From positions 1 to 32,002 of the forward strand of contig JBHJGU010000093.1 of assembly GCA_050331475.1 (NCBI GenBank): 32,002 nt of DNA, in the 5' to 3' direction. Numbering within the stretch: position 1 is the first letter of the stretch; each line of letters opens with the position of its first letter. The translations under genes and the position numbers were made by a program. The notes beneath the pieces are model-generated. The model ran no database searches and was not told where the DNA came from. It was given only the letters and a program-made list of their open reading frames with translations. This DNA comes from JBHJGU01 sp050331475. Lineage in GTDB: Bacteria; Pseudomonadota; Alphaproteobacteria; Caulobacterales; Maricaulaceae. Of the stretch, positions 1 to 8,657 are shown in pieces.

Positions 1-3000
1 TCCCGCGCCGCGAGGGACATCGCCGCCCACACCGCGTCATCGCGCATCAAAGTGCGAACCGCCGCGATCCATTCGTCCGGTGTGGCCGCAATAAAGGCGT
101 GCACGCCAGGGGTGATGGGGATGCCCTCCGCAGCGATCGGCGAGAGCACGCTGGGCACGCCCCGCGCTAAGGCCTCCACCACCTTGCCCTTCACGCCCGC
201 CCCCGCCAGCAGGGGCGCGACGAACACCCGCGCGGCGTCATAGGCCTCTGCAATATCCTCCACATAGCCAGGCACTTCAACGCCTTGAGCCGCTAAGCCC
301 TTCAGCGCTTGATCCGCACCCGCGCCATAAACCCGGAACACCGCTTCGGGCACGGCCTGGCGCACTTGCGGCCAGACGGTTGCTGTGAAGTCCTCCACCG
401 CGGTGCGGTTGGGCTTATGGGTGAATCCGCCCAGGAAAATCACGCCCTCGCGCGCCTCCGGCCCGGGCGGTTCGGCGAGCGGCTCAACGATCCACGGCGC
501 TTTGACGACCTTCGCGCGCCCGGGCGCCCAGGTCTCCAAAACACCGGCTTCAACGTCGTTATAGGTCAACACTGCGTCGGCTTGCGCCATAACCGCAAGT
601 TCGCGGTCCCGGGTATGGGCGGCCATTTCGAGCTTATGTAAGTCCTGTTCGGCCAACGCCTCGCGCGTTTCGCGCAAGAAATGCAGATCCGCAAGGCAGA
701 ATAAAATCTTTGCTTGGGGCGCGAAACGCTTGATCGCGCCTACATAACGCTCCAACGCCGTGTAGCGGGTGACATAGACGACGTCGAATTCTGCGCCGCG
801 CTTCTCCAACACTTCCTCGACGGAATAGAAAAACGGCGCGTAAAGTGTCTCCACACCGATCCTTTGCAGATCATGGGTGTAGTCACCTAGATACGCCACG
901 TTTTCGACGGCCAGAGTGGCCTTAAATCCTAAGGCTTGGAGCAGGCGGATCTCTTGGACCGCGGCGTAACTGCCCGCGTCGCGATCGGGACGCGGAAACT
1001 GGGTGTCCAGGAACAAAGCGCGATAGAGCGCGCCACGGTCTTTCTCGAGGTCGGGTTGGTCGCCTTGTTTGCCGTGGCTCGAATAGGCGCGCTGCCAACG
1101 CCGTTTAAACTTCGGTCGATTGATCTCTTGGTATTTTTTCATGCCCGAGGCGGTCGATGTGCCGCTCGAGACGCCTTCGATGTGATAGACCAGCGCATGG
1201 GGCGTCAGGACCGTCCGATATCCTTTATCGCGTACGCGGAACGCCAAATCCGTGTCTTCGAAATAGGCCGGCGCGAAGTCGAGATCGAACCCGCCCACGT
1301 CGTCCCAGACGGCGCGCGGCAAACAAATGGCGGCGCCGGATAGGTAATCGACCTCCCGGGTGTAGGTGTAGCGCGGGTCTTCCGGGTTCGCGTTGCGGCC
1401 ATAATTCCACGGATCGCCGTCGCCCCACACGATGCCGCCGGCTTCCTGCAGACGACCGTCCGGATAAACGAGCTTGGCGCCGGTCATGCCGACGCGGTCG
1501 AACCGCTCCAGCCCGTAAATCAATTCGTCGAGCCAACCGGTCACAGGCTCAGTGTCGTTGTTTAAAAACACCAAATACCGTCCGCGGGCTTGCGCGGCGC
1601 CGGCGTTGCACGCGCGCACAAAGCCTTGGGCGGCTTCATGGCGGACCACGATGAGGCCTGAGACCAGGTCTTCAATCGTCGTGGTTTCATCCGAAGACCC
1701 GTCATCGACCAGAACCACTTCGAAGCTGGCCTCGCAGCGCGCGAAAACCAGCGCGCATAGGCACGCATAGGTGTAGGCGAATTTGTTGTGGCAGGGCACG
1801 ATGACGCTGACGTCCGGCGCCTCAACCGGATGGAATGTCAGCGGGCGCGGGTTGCGCAACGCTTCCGGGCCCGCGGCTAAAACGTCATGAGCATAAGCGA
1901 TTTGCCCGGCCTCAAACGCTGCGCCTTCGGGCGTTTGGGCCAACTCCGCCATTGCCTTAGACAACGCCTCATAGCGCGCGGACGCAGCGCCGGCGAGCCG
2001 TCGGCCGGACTTCGCGCGAGAATAGGATTGCAGCGCGCTCCAAGGCGTAATGGCGATATCGAAAAAGACTTGGTCGCGCGCGAGCAGTCGGGCGTCATCA
2101 GCCGATCGTACTTCGATGAGGTGCGGTTCACCGTCGCAAAACCGTTCCGGCGCGCGAAACTGGAACCCGTACGGTCCCTTGGCGTGGGCGCGATCGGCGA
2201 CGGCGCCGCCGGCGTCCTCCCCATCAATGCTCAAGCGCAAGCGCGCTTGGCCTTGGGTCTGTCGGCCCCGCGCCCAGCCTTGGACAAAGACGCCGTCCAC
2301 CGCTTCGATCTCCCCCTCAATCGGCTCCCCAGGGGCTGTGGGTTCGGCTTCGGGGAGGTCGACCGCCGCGCCGGTTTCGGTGTCGTAGAGCGCGACGTCG
2401 CCCAAAGTCGCCTCGCTTTGGGGGCTCGGCGCGGCGCCAGTGCGGTCGGGCGGCTCAACGCTGGCCCAGGCCGCGCCTTGGGCGGCGAAGTCGCGGAGCC
2501 GGGCGAAGTCTTTTTTTGAGACGTCGGGTCGGGGCGACCAACCACGCGAATTGGCGGCGTCGGTCTCGCCGAAAAACAACCGGGTGAAAAACAGAAAACT
2601 GTCTTGGCCTTCGGCGGTGTCTAGCTTCACAACGCTCAGTCGGGCGAACGCGGCGTTGGGCGGCGCGATCTCCGTAATCTCGACAAAGGTGTAATCCTCG
2701 ATGGACCGCCCGCCTTGCCCGCCCGCGCCAAGGCTCTGTTCGTCGACCCGGAGTTCGCCGCCGTCGCTGTCAAGCCAACTCAGGCGAAGCGCGAAGCCGC
2801 AGCGGTGCAAGCCGAAAAACCCTGAGAACCGATAGGCCTGGCCGCCCACGACCGGCAATCGGTCGCCTAAGTCGGGATCGTGATAGGTCGCGATCGCCGC
2901 CCCGCGCCGCTCCGCGCCTGGTTGCTGGACAAACGCGGTGTGACCATCGCTCAACCGCCATTCCGGCGCGCAATCGACGCCGAATTGGACCCGAAGACCC

Positions 3001-3242
3001 ATGGAGTGCTTGACCCGCCAATGCTTGGCGCCGTGAGCGAAATCGGAGTTGGCGATCTGATTGACGCCCGCCAGCGGACTGCCCGTGCGCACCTGCGCCA
3101 CCACCGCGCCCGCGTAACGCCCAAGTTTGGAGACATCCAGGCTGACCGATTGACCCGGCGCGCCGTCGGGCACATTGACGATCCATCGCCCGCCTAAACG
3201 GGCCGCGGCCTCGGCGCGAATGGCGGGTGCGGGGTTAGTCAT
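1..3242 (-). CDS. Large two-domain glycosyltransferase (GT2 + GT4-like), 3' end beyond window
   Basis: An open frame runs from ATG at 3242 to the window edge with no stop: 1080 residues, C-terminus missing. Residues about 55-225 look like a beta-sandwich of carbohydrate-binding type (NQIANSDF at 61-68, then alternating strands). A second small beta region lies near 305-400. Residues 477-720 are a GT-A family 2 domain: VSVIVPCHN at 478-486, DDGSSDE at 513-519, NNDTEP at 561-566, GGFD at 650-653 and a late FEDTDLAFR segment at 661-669. Residues about 740-1080 resemble a GT-B family 4 domain with VIFLGGFTHKPN near 934 and the nucleotide-sugar region PLLAGAGVKGKVVEALA near 1010. The ATG overlaps the end of rfbA by 8 nt, so the two are probably co-transcribed. 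It probably acts in the cytoplasm, adding two sugars or branching a surface glycan. The substrate cannot be read from sequence. Confidence 0.93.
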   Translation of the reverse strand, partial: MTNPAPAIRAEAAARLGGRWIVNVPDGAPGQSVSLDVSKLGRYAGAVVAQVRTGSPLAGVNQIANSDFAHGAKHWRVKHSMGLRVQFGVDCAPEWRLSDGHTAFVQQPGAERRGAAIATYHDPDLGDRLPVVGGQAYRFSGFFGLHRCGFALRLSWLDSDGGELRVDEQSLGAGGQGGRSIEDYTFVEITEIAPPNAAFARLSVVKLDTAEGQDSFLFFTRLFFGETDAANSRGWSPRPDVSKKDFARLRDFAAQGAAWASVEPPDRTGAAPSPQSEATLGDVALYDTETGAAVDLPEAEPTAPGEPIEGEIEAVDGVFVQGWARGRQTQGQARLRLSIDGEDAGGAVADRAHAKGPYGFQFRAPERFCDGEPHLIEVRSADDARLLARDQVFFDIAITPWSALQSYSRAKSGRRLAGAASARYEALSKAMAELAQTPEGAAFEAGQIAYAHDVLAAGPEALRNPRPLTFHPVEAPDVSVIVPCHNKFAYTYACLCALVFARCEASFEVVLVDDGSSDETTTIEDLVSGLIVVRHEAAQGFVRACNAGAAQARGRYLVFLNNDTEPVTGWLDELIYGLERFDRVGMTGAKLVYPDGRLQEAGGIVWGDGDPWNYGRNANPEDPRYTYTREVDYLSGAAICLPRAVWDDVGGFDLDFAPAYFEDTDLAFRVRDKGYRTVLTPHALVYHIEGVSSGTSTASGMKKYQEINRPKFKRRWQRAYSSHGKQGDQPDLEKDRGALYRALFLDTQFPRPDRDAGSYAAVQEIRLLQALGFKATLAVENVAYLGDYTHDLQRIGVETLYAPFFYSVEEVLEKRGAEFDVVYVTRYTALERYVGAIKRFAPQAKILFCLADLHFLRETREALAEQDLHKLEMAAHTRDRELAVMAQADAVLTYNDVEAGVLETWAPGRAKVVKAPWIVEPLAEPPGPEAREGVIFLGGFTHKPNRTAVEDFTATVWPQVRQAVPEAVFRVYGAGADQALKGLAAQGVEVPGYVEDIAEAYDAARVFVAPLLAGAGVKGKVVEALARGVPSVLSPIAAEGIPITPGVHAFIAATPDEWIAAVRTLMRDDAVWAAMSLAAR

Positions 3243-4107
3243 AATGTGTCGCCAAGCTCAGCAGATATTGCCCGTAACGGGTTTTCTTCAGCGCATAACC
3301 CATGCGCTCGACGTCTTCACGTTGGATGTAGCCGAGATTGACCGCCACTTCTTCAGGGCAGGCGATTTTTGTGCCCTGGCGATGCTCGAGCACTTTAATA
3401 AACTCGGCCGCCTCAATCAGGCTTTCCGGCGTCCCGGTGTCCAGCCACGCCATGCCGCGCCCCAACCGCTCCACGCATAATTCGCCGGCTTCGAGATAGG
3501 CGCGGTTCACGTCCGTGATCTCAAGCTCCCCGCGTGCAGAGGGCCGAACGTTTCGCGCGATATCCACCACTTTGGCGTCATAGAAATAAAGCCCCGTCAC
3601 CGCCCAATCGGATTTCGGCCGCACGGGCTTCTCCTCCAAGGAAATCGCGCGGCCCTGTGCGTTGAACGCCACCACCCCATAGCGCTCGGGATGGGTGACG
3701 GTGTATGCGAACACGGTCGCGCCGCCGCTACGTTGAGCGGCTGTGCGCATCTGTCCGCTCAATCCCTCGCCGTGAAAGATGTTGTCACCCAAGATCAGCG
3801 CGCACGGGTCATCGCCAATGAAATCCGCGCCGATCAGAAACGCCTGCGCAATGCCGTCGGGCCGGGGTTGGACGGCGTAAGAGAGGTTTAGGCCCCATTG
3901 TTCGCCGTCTCCCAGCAGGCGCTGAAAGGCGGGGGCGTCAGAGGGGGTGGTGATGATCAGAATGTCGCGGATTCCGGCCTGCATCAGCGTGCAAATCGGA
4001 TAATAGATCAGCGGCTTGTCGTAGACAGGCAGCAGCTGTTTGGACACCACCAGCGTCATCGGATGAAGCCGGGTTCCGCTGCCGCCAGCCAGAATGATGC
4101 CTTTCAC
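3235..4107 (-). CDS. rfbA: Glucose-1-phosphate thymidylyltransferase (RmlA)
   Basis: This enzyme makes dTDP-glucose from dTTP and glucose 1-phosphate, the first step to dTDP-rhamnose and related deoxysugars. The 290-aa protein has the family's usual length. It starts with the nucleotide-binding signature (GGSGTRL at residues 8-14), followed by SKQLLPVYDKP and later LGDNIFHG (sugar/metal site) and EEKP. The start codon is GTG at 4107, preceded by AAGGG about 8 nt upstream. Its stop lies inside the next gene, the large glycosyltransferase (8-nt overlap), indicating translational coupling. rfbB, rfbC and rfbD are not in the window, so the final sugar is not known from here. Confidence 0.97.
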   Translation of the reverse strand: MKGIILAGGSGTRLHPMTLVVSKQLLPVYDKPLIYYPICTLMQAGIRDILIITTPSDAPAFQRLLGDGEQWGLNLSYAVQPRPDGIAQAFLIGADFIGDDPCALILGDNIFHGEGLSGQMRTAAQRSGGATVFAYTVTHPERYGVVAFNAQGRAISLEEKPVRPKSDWAVTGLYFYDAKVVDIARNVRPSARGELEITDVNRAYLEAGELCVERLGRGMAWLDTGTPESLIEAAEFIKVLEHRQGTKIACPEEVAVNLGYIQREDVERMGYALKKTRYGQYLLSLATHYD

Positions 4108-4266
4108 AAACTCAACCCTTTCAACGCGGGCGCGCTGGAGACGCCGACTTTAATGTCGCAGGCTCAAGCGCGTCCGGGCGTCCCTCCAAAATTCGGATAC
4201 GACGAAGCGCGCTTGGGCGCAACGTCGCCGCCTTCGCCCAGTCCTGTGAACCCCGCCAATGCGGAC

Positions 4267-4299
4267 AAAAAAAACCGCGCAATGAGCTCGCGCGGTTTT
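4267..4299 (-). terminator. Strong intrinsic terminator or attenuator, minus strand
   Basis: Read on the minus strand, AAAACCGCGC and GCGCGGTTTT form a perfect 10-bp stem with a 9-nt loop, ending in a run of eight T. On the plus strand the T run is only four and lies wholly in the stem, so the minus direction is favoured. No minus-strand gene lies upstream, only typA on the other strand. It must therefore end a short untranslated RNA or control read-through into rfbA, whose start is about 160 nt downstream. Confidence 0.75.
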
Positions 4300-4404
4300 A
4301 AGTCGGAAAGGGAGGAAACGCCCAACGCGTGGGCGATCGAGCGAGCTCGACACCATGAATTTATTTTGCAGTGCACAAAAACTCAAGCCTACGCGGCCGC
4401 GCGT

Positions 4405-4435
4405 TTTGTCCCAGGCCCGGCTGGGCCCGGACAAA
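4405..4435. other. Long interrupted stem-loop upstream of typA
   Basis: TTTGTCC (4405-4411) pairs with GGACAAA (4429-4435). After a small internal loop, GGCCC (4414-4418) pairs with GGGCC (4423-4427) around a GGCT tetraloop. There is no T run on either strand, so it is not a simple terminator. It could be part of the short minus-strand RNA ended by the terminator at 4267-4299. The function is unknown. Confidence 0.45.
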
Positions 4436-4458
4436 TGCTGAACCCCTCGGTCTGATAG

Positions 4459-4486
4459 TTGCTTTAACCCGCCGACCCGTTATGAC
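4459..4486 (+). promoter_or_regulatory. Candidate housekeeping promoter of typA
   Basis: TTGCTT (4459-4464) and TATGAC (4481-4486) are separated by 16 bp and lie about 45-70 bp upstream of the typA start. This is a match to the sigma-70 type pattern by eye only; the -10 element is weak. Confidence 0.3.
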
Positions 4487-4531
4487 CGCGAACCGAATGG
4501 CGCCGTGGGCGCCCAACAGGAAATGATCGTC

Positions 4532-6388
4532 ATGTCTGAGACCTCCCAAGATATTGCGCTGCGCAACATCGCCATTATCGCTCACGTCGATCATGGCAAA
4601 ACCACTTTGGTGGATCAGATGCTCGCCCAAGGCGGCGCGTTTCGCGACAACGAGGCTCGACCCGAGCGCGGAATGGACTCCAACGACCAAGAGCGCGAGC
4701 GCGGCATCACGATCTTGGCCAAGCCCACCTCCGCGGTCTGGACCCAAGACGGCGCGGACTACCGGATCAACATTGTCGACACCCCCGGGCACGCGGATTT
4801 TGGCGGCGAGGTGGAGCGTATTCTCTCCATGGTGGATGGGTGTCTGTTGTTGGTGGACGCCAATGAAGGCCCTATGCCGCAGACCAAATTCGTTCTGTCC
4901 AAGGCCTTGGCGCTTGGCCTGCGCCCGATTGTGGTGCTCAACAAGGTCGACCGGCCCAACGCCGACCCCGACGCAGCCCTCGACGCGGTGTTCGACTTGT
5001 TCGCCGCCCTCGGCGCGAACGAGGAGCAACTCGATTTTCCCGCGCTTTACGCGTCCGGCAAGGAAGGCTGGGCGGATGAAACCCTCGAAGGACCGCGTGC
5101 GGATCTCGGTCCGTTATTCGCGCGGATTATCGCCCACTTGCCCGAGCCCAAACCCGTCGCAAAGATCGACCAGCCCTTACAGCTTCTGGTCACATTGCTG
5201 ACCTCGGACCCGTTTCTGGGCCGGATGCTGATCGGACGCATCGAAGCGGGTCGCATTGCGGCGGGGACAACGGTCAAGGCGATCAACCGCGACGGCAACG
5301 AGGTTGAGCGGGCCCGGCTCTCTAAACTATTCGCTTTCCGTGGGCTCAGGCGCGTTCCGGTGGAGACGGCTTCGGCGGGCGACATTGTTGCGGTCGCCGG
5401 GCTGCAAGCCGCGACCGTGGCTGACACGATTTGTGACTTGGCGGTGGGCGACGCGATCCCGGCGCCGCCGATCGATCCGCCCACCCTCGCCGTCACCGTG
5501 ACCATTAATGACAGCCCGCTGTCGGGTCGGGATGGGGACAAGGTGCAATCCCGGGTGATCCGCGAGCGGCTCTGGCGCCAGGCCGAAGGCGATGTGGCGA
5601 TCGACGTGCGCGAAACCGCGGACAAGGACGCCTACGAAGTCGCCGGTCGGGGCGAGCTGCAATTGGGCGTCTTGATCGAAACTTTGCGGCGTGAGGGGTT
5701 CGAGCTTTCGGTCTCCCGACCGCGTGTTCTGTTCAAAGAGGAAGACGGTCAACGTCTGGAGCCGATCGAAGAAGTGGTCATCGACGTGGATGACGACATG
5801 ACTGGCCCGGTGATCGAAAAACTCTCCGCCCGTAAAGCCGAGCTCAAAGACATGCGACCCTCTGGCGGGGGCAAGACGCGGGTGACCTTGCATGCGCCGT
5901 CGCGGGCTTTAGTCGGCTATCAAGGCGAATTCCTCACCGACACGCGGGGCACGGGCGTGATGAACCGGGTGTTTTTCGCATGGGAGCCCTATAAAGGCCC
6001 AATCGGCGGACGCCAGCGCGGCGCGCTCATCTCCATGGAAACCGGAAAAGCGGTGGCCTATGCGCTGTGGAACCTTGAAGAGCGCGGGGTGATGTTCATC
6101 GGCTCGGGCGAAGACGTCTATCAAGGCATGATTATTGGCGAGAATGCGCGCTCGGAAGACCTTGAAGTCAATCCGCTCAAGTCCAAAAAGCTCACCAATA
6201 TTCGCGCCGCCGGCAAGGATGATGCGGTGACCCTGACCCCGCCCCGCCGCATGAACCTGGAGCAAGCCATCGCCTGGATTGATGACGACGAACTCGTCGA
6301 GGTGACCCCGAAAGTGGTGCGCGTGCGCAAACGCTGGCTAGACCCCCACGAACGCAAACGCAAAGCCAAAGCGCTGGGCGGGGGATAG
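4532..6388 (+). CDS. typA: Ribosome-associated translational GTPase TypA/BipA
   Basis: TypA is an EF-G-like GTPase that binds 70S ribosomes and supports ribosome assembly and stress or cold adaptation. The 618-aa product has all G motifs: GHVDHGKTT near the N-terminus, the switch region RGITI, DTPGH, and NKVD. EF-Tu domain 2, EF-G domain V and the TypA-specific C-terminal domain follow, the last with conserved segments such as TRGTGVMNR and ENARSEDLEVN. The length matches the family. I chose ATG 4532 because AGGAA lies about 9 nt upstream. An ATG nine bases earlier is too close to that site, and GTG 4505 has no site. It is monocistronic or leads into the short XRE gene 60 bp downstream. Confidence 0.98.
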   Translation: MSETSQDIALRNIAIIAHVDHGKTTLVDQMLAQGGAFRDNEARPERGMDSNDQERERGITILAKPTSAVWTQDGADYRINIVDTPGHADFGGEVERILSMVDGCLLLVDANEGPMPQTKFVLSKALALGLRPIVVLNKVDRPNADPDAALDAVFDLFAALGANEEQLDFPALYASGKEGWADETLEGPRADLGPLFARIIAHLPEPKPVAKIDQPLQLLVTLLTSDPFLGRMLIGRIEAGRIAAGTTVKAINRDGNEVERARLSKLFAFRGLRRVPVETASAGDIVAVAGLQAATVADTICDLAVGDAIPAPPIDPPTLAVTVTINDSPLSGRDGDKVQSRVIRERLWRQAEGDVAIDVRETADKDAYEVAGRGELQLGVLIETLRREGFELSVSRPRVLFKEEDGQRLEPIEEVVIDVDDDMTGPVIEKLSARKAELKDMRPSGGGKTRVTLHAPSRALVGYQGEFLTDTRGTGVMNRVFFAWEPYKGPIGGRQRGALISMETGKAVAYALWNLEERGVMFIGSGEDVYQGMIIGENARSEDLEVNPLKSKKLTNIRAAGKDDAVTLTPPRRMNLEQAIAWIDDDELVEVTPKVVRVRKRWLDPHERKRKAKALGGG

Positions 6389-6448
6389 TCGGCCCCAAAC
6401 TTGCGGCGTCAGACCGAAGATGTCCCGTTTCGGCGCCGGAGTTCCCCT

Positions 6449-6775
6449 ATGTCCGCCTTTCTGAAGGCCCCCGCTCGAACGGAGCCAAGTCTTGACGCCC
6501 ATCTTGGCGATCGCGTGCGCCGCCGCCGCCAACTGATGGGCCTGACCCAAACCGACCTGGCGCGCGCGGTCGGCGTTCGGTTTCAGCAAATCCAAAAGTA
6601 TGAATGCGCGGCCAATCGGATGAGCGCGAGCCGGCTTTACGCGATCGCCTGCGCGCTTGACGCGCCCGTGGCGTATTTCTTCGCCGGATACGCATCCGAT
6701 CACCATACTTCGGACAACCGGCCAAGATTCGACGGGTTAAACGCGAAAAACGTACAGTCTTCGGCTGCCGATTGA
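6449..6775 (+). CDS. XRE-family helix-turn-helix transcriptional regulator
   Basis: A 108-aa protein with a Cro/C1-type HTH at about residues 17-73: GDRVRRRRQLMGLTQTDLA, then the recognition segment GVRFQQIQKYE and the hydrophobic ALDAPVAYFF that closes the domain. Small regulators of this form are common in alphaproteobacteria, where some affect development or motility. The C-terminal 30 residues are polar and probably disordered. ATG 6449 is chosen because GGAG lies 7 nt upstream; the longer frame from 6401 has no site and adds an Arg-rich non-conserved stretch. The target genes are unknown. Confidence 0.85.
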   Translation: MSAFLKAPARTEPSLDAHLGDRVRRRRQLMGLTQTDLARAVGVRFQQIQKYECAANRMSASRLYAIACALDAPVAYFFAGYASDHHTSDNRPRFDGLNAKNVQSSAAD

Positions 6776-6802
6776 TCTGAAGTGTGACACGGTCGGATCG
6801 TT

Positions 6803-7621
6803 ATGACCGAACCGGTTGTGGAAGATTTTCTAGACCTTGCCCACGCGCTCGCCGACGCCGCGCGGGCGGAAAGCTTAGCTCAGTTCCGCGCCAACCCGGA
6901 AACCGCGGATAAGAACGCCGGCGGAGACTTCGATCCCGTCACCTTAGCCGACAAGAACGCCGAGGCCGCCATGCGCGCGCTGATCCGCGAGCATGCGCCT
7001 GACCATGGCGTGCGCGGGGAGGAGTTTCCTGAGACGCCTGCGCGCGGACCCTGGCGGTGGACGCTGGATCCTATTGACGGCACGCGGGCCTACATCGCCG
7101 GTTTCCCGCTGTGGGTCGTGCTCATCGCGTTAAGCTATGAAGGCCGCCCGGTCTTAGGCGTTATCGACCAACCCTATCTGAACGAGCGCTATGTGGGCGT
7201 GATCCCGCAAAAGGGTCCCGCGCGAGCTTGGCTGAGCCGATCCGGCTCACCTGACCGGCCACTCAGCGTGCGGCCGTGCGCGGGACTGCGCGATGCGACG
7301 CTGGCGAGCACGGATCCGTTTTTGTTCGAGGGGGGCGAGGCCGGCGCCTTCGAACAGGTGCGTCAAGCCGCAAAGCTCAGCCGGTTCGGCGGGGACGGCT
7401 ACGCTTACGCCATGCTCGCTTTGGGCGGGGTGGATCTGGTGATCGAGTCCGGCCTGCAGCCCCATGACGCCCAGGCCCTGATCCCCGTGGTCGAGGGGGC
7501 GGGCGGCCTGTTGACCAATTGGCGCGGCGGCCCCGCTTGGGAGGGCGGCCAAGTCATCGCCGCGGGCGATCATCGCGCCCATGAGCAGGCGCTCGTGGCG
7601 CTTAAGCGCGCCGCCCGATAG
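6803..7621 (+). CDS. hisN: Histidinol-phosphatase, inositol monophosphatase family (HisN-type)
   Basis: A 272-aa member of the Mg-dependent IMPase fold. Metal ligands are visible: GEE at residues 72-74 and DPIDGT at 89-94. A C-terminal HDAQALIPVVEGAGG segment matches the third metal site, although the usual WD is HD here. Features typical of the HisN branch are TRAYIAGFPLW and the long VLGVIDQPYLNERYVG stretch. It probably removes phosphate from L-histidinol phosphate in histidine biosynthesis. A general inositol-phosphate phosphatase is the alternative. It starts 27 bp after the XRE gene with only a weak ribosome site. Confidence 0.85.
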   Translation: MTEPVVEDFLDLAHALADAARAESLAQFRANPETADKNAGGDFDPVTLADKNAEAAMRALIREHAPDHGVRGEEFPETPARGPWRWTLDPIDGTRAYIAGFPLWVVLIALSYEGRPVLGVIDQPYLNERYVGVIPQKGPARAWLSRSGSPDRPLSVRPCAGLRDATLASTDPFLFEGGEAGAFEQVRQAAKLSRFGGDGYAYAMLALGGVDLVIESGLQPHDAQALIPVVEGAGGLLTNWRGGPAWEGGQVIAAGDHRAHEQALVALKRAAR

Positions 7622-7640
7622 GCGGATAAAGGCGACGAAG

Positions 7641-7667
7641 GGGCGCGGCGCTCGCCGGACCGCGCCC
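7641..7667. terminator. GC-rich hairpin between convergent genes
   Basis: GGGCGCGG (7641-7648) and CCGCGCCC (7660-7667) form a perfect 8-bp stem with an 11-nt loop, inside the 61-bp gap between the convergent hisN and hydrolase genes. The T run after it is poor on both strands. It could slow transcription from both sides but is not a textbook terminator. Confidence 0.4.
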
Positions 7668-7682
7668 AGTTTCTCGTTCCGG

Positions 7683-8657
7683 TTAAGCGGCTTTCGCGGT
7701 CGCGCCGCCGACCCGCTCGACCAAGGCGTCGAACTCGTCGAACACTTGGGCGCGCACCGCGTCCACTTCTTGGAGCAATTCGTGCCGCGCCTCGGGGATC
7801 GTTGTGCGGCGGGACTGAGGCAGCAGGCCGGCGATCCGCTCATGGCTGGCTTTGTTGACAAGGCGCTCTTTCTCCGCCGACAAGACCGTGATCGGCGTTT
7901 CCAAGCTTTTCAACGCGTTCACGGTCTGCACGTCTTCGAAATGCTTGATCGTCTCCACCGCTTGGGCGAGCCATCCCCAAGTGGGACCCGCGACGGCCAA
8001 GGCCCGCTCGGCTTTGACCCGCGCTGCGGCGCGATCGAAGCGGCTCTCGTCTTGGGTGACCGGGTTGGCGTCAAAGTCGAACTCGATCGCTTGGCGATCC
8101 GCCCCAGGGGCGAAAAAATCCGCGGCGACGCCGGCGACCGGTTCCGCAATCACCCGGGCGATGGCGCCGTTGAGCCCGCCCAGACCCCACATCGGAGCGG
8201 AGAACAGCACGCCGTCGAACCGAACCGCCCCGCGTAACAACACCGCCAGCCCGATCGCCCCGCCCATGGAATGGGCCAGCAGAATGCGCGGACCCGGCAG
8301 GCGGTCGTCAAATGCGGTGTAGACCGTTTCAAAGTCCTCGGCATAGGCCTCAAAGCGCGTCACATGGCCCTTCAGAGGATTGTCCAGCAATCGATCGGAT
8401 AAGCCTTGGCCGCGATGGTCGACGCACACGCACGCAAAGCCGCGGGCTTGAAGCTCGCGCATGGTTTCGGCGTATTTTTCGACGAATTCCGTGCGTCCGG
8501 GCGCAATGACGACGGAACCTTTGGCCTCGCCCTTTGCGGGGGCGTAAACCACGCGCAAGGAGACATCGTCTGCGCCGGTAATGCGATGGCTTTCGAGTCC
8601 GTCCGGGGCCGGATCGCCTGGCAAGTCAATCCATTCTAAATGATCGGTCAGGGTCAT
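7683..8657 (-). CDS. Alpha/beta hydrolase, lysophospholipase-like (PldB/monoglyceride lipase family)
   Basis: A 324-aa serine hydrolase of the hydrolase_4 type. The nucleophile elbow is AHSMGGA (Ser130) and the catalytic His is in EARHELLQE (His292). HRGQGLSDR at 81-89 follows the oxyanion region. The usual GxD acid position reads AEKERLV (Glu262/Glu264), so a glutamate may serve as the acid. There is no signal peptide, so action in the cytoplasm on lysophospholipids or monoacylglycerols is likely. It is the last gene of a coupled operon; its ATG overlaps the SCP-2 gene stop (ATGA). Confidence 0.88.
   Translation of the reverse strand: MTLTDHLEWIDLPGDPAPDGLESHRITGADDVSLRVVYAPAKGEAKGSVVIAPGRTEFVEKYAETMRELQARGFACVCVDHRGQGLSDRLLDNPLKGHVTRFEAYAEDFETVYTAFDDRLPGPRILLAHSMGGAIGLAVLLRGAVRFDGVLFSAPMWGLGGLNGAIARVIAEPVAGVAADFFAPGADRQAIEFDFDANPVTQDESRFDRAAARVKAERALAVAGPTWGWLAQAVETIKHFEDVQTVNALKSLETPITVLSAEKERLVNKASHERIAGLLPQSRRTTIPEARHELLQEVDAVRAQVFDEFDALVERVGGATAKAA

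Larger units (their letters stand above)
4108..4531. other. 424-bp divergent intergenic region between rfbA and typA
   Basis: No credible protein-coding gene was found; frames crossing it run through the terminator hairpin or are antisense to typA. It contains a minus-strand intrinsic terminator (4267-4299), a 12-bp interrupted stem-loop (4405-4435), a smaller hairpin (CGCCCA/TGGGCG near 4319-4335) and a candidate typA promoter (4459-4486). The leftward part between the terminator and rfbA (4108-4266) shows nothing I recognise. Confidence 0.6.

Noticed and set aside
1887..2519. 210-codon plus-strand frame
   Set aside because: It is antisense to the large glycosyltransferase, which reads without a stop from 3242 to the window edge.
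4361..5029. 222-codon minus-strand frame over the start of typA
   Set aside because: It is antisense to the conserved GTPase domain of typA, resembles no family and has no ribosome site.
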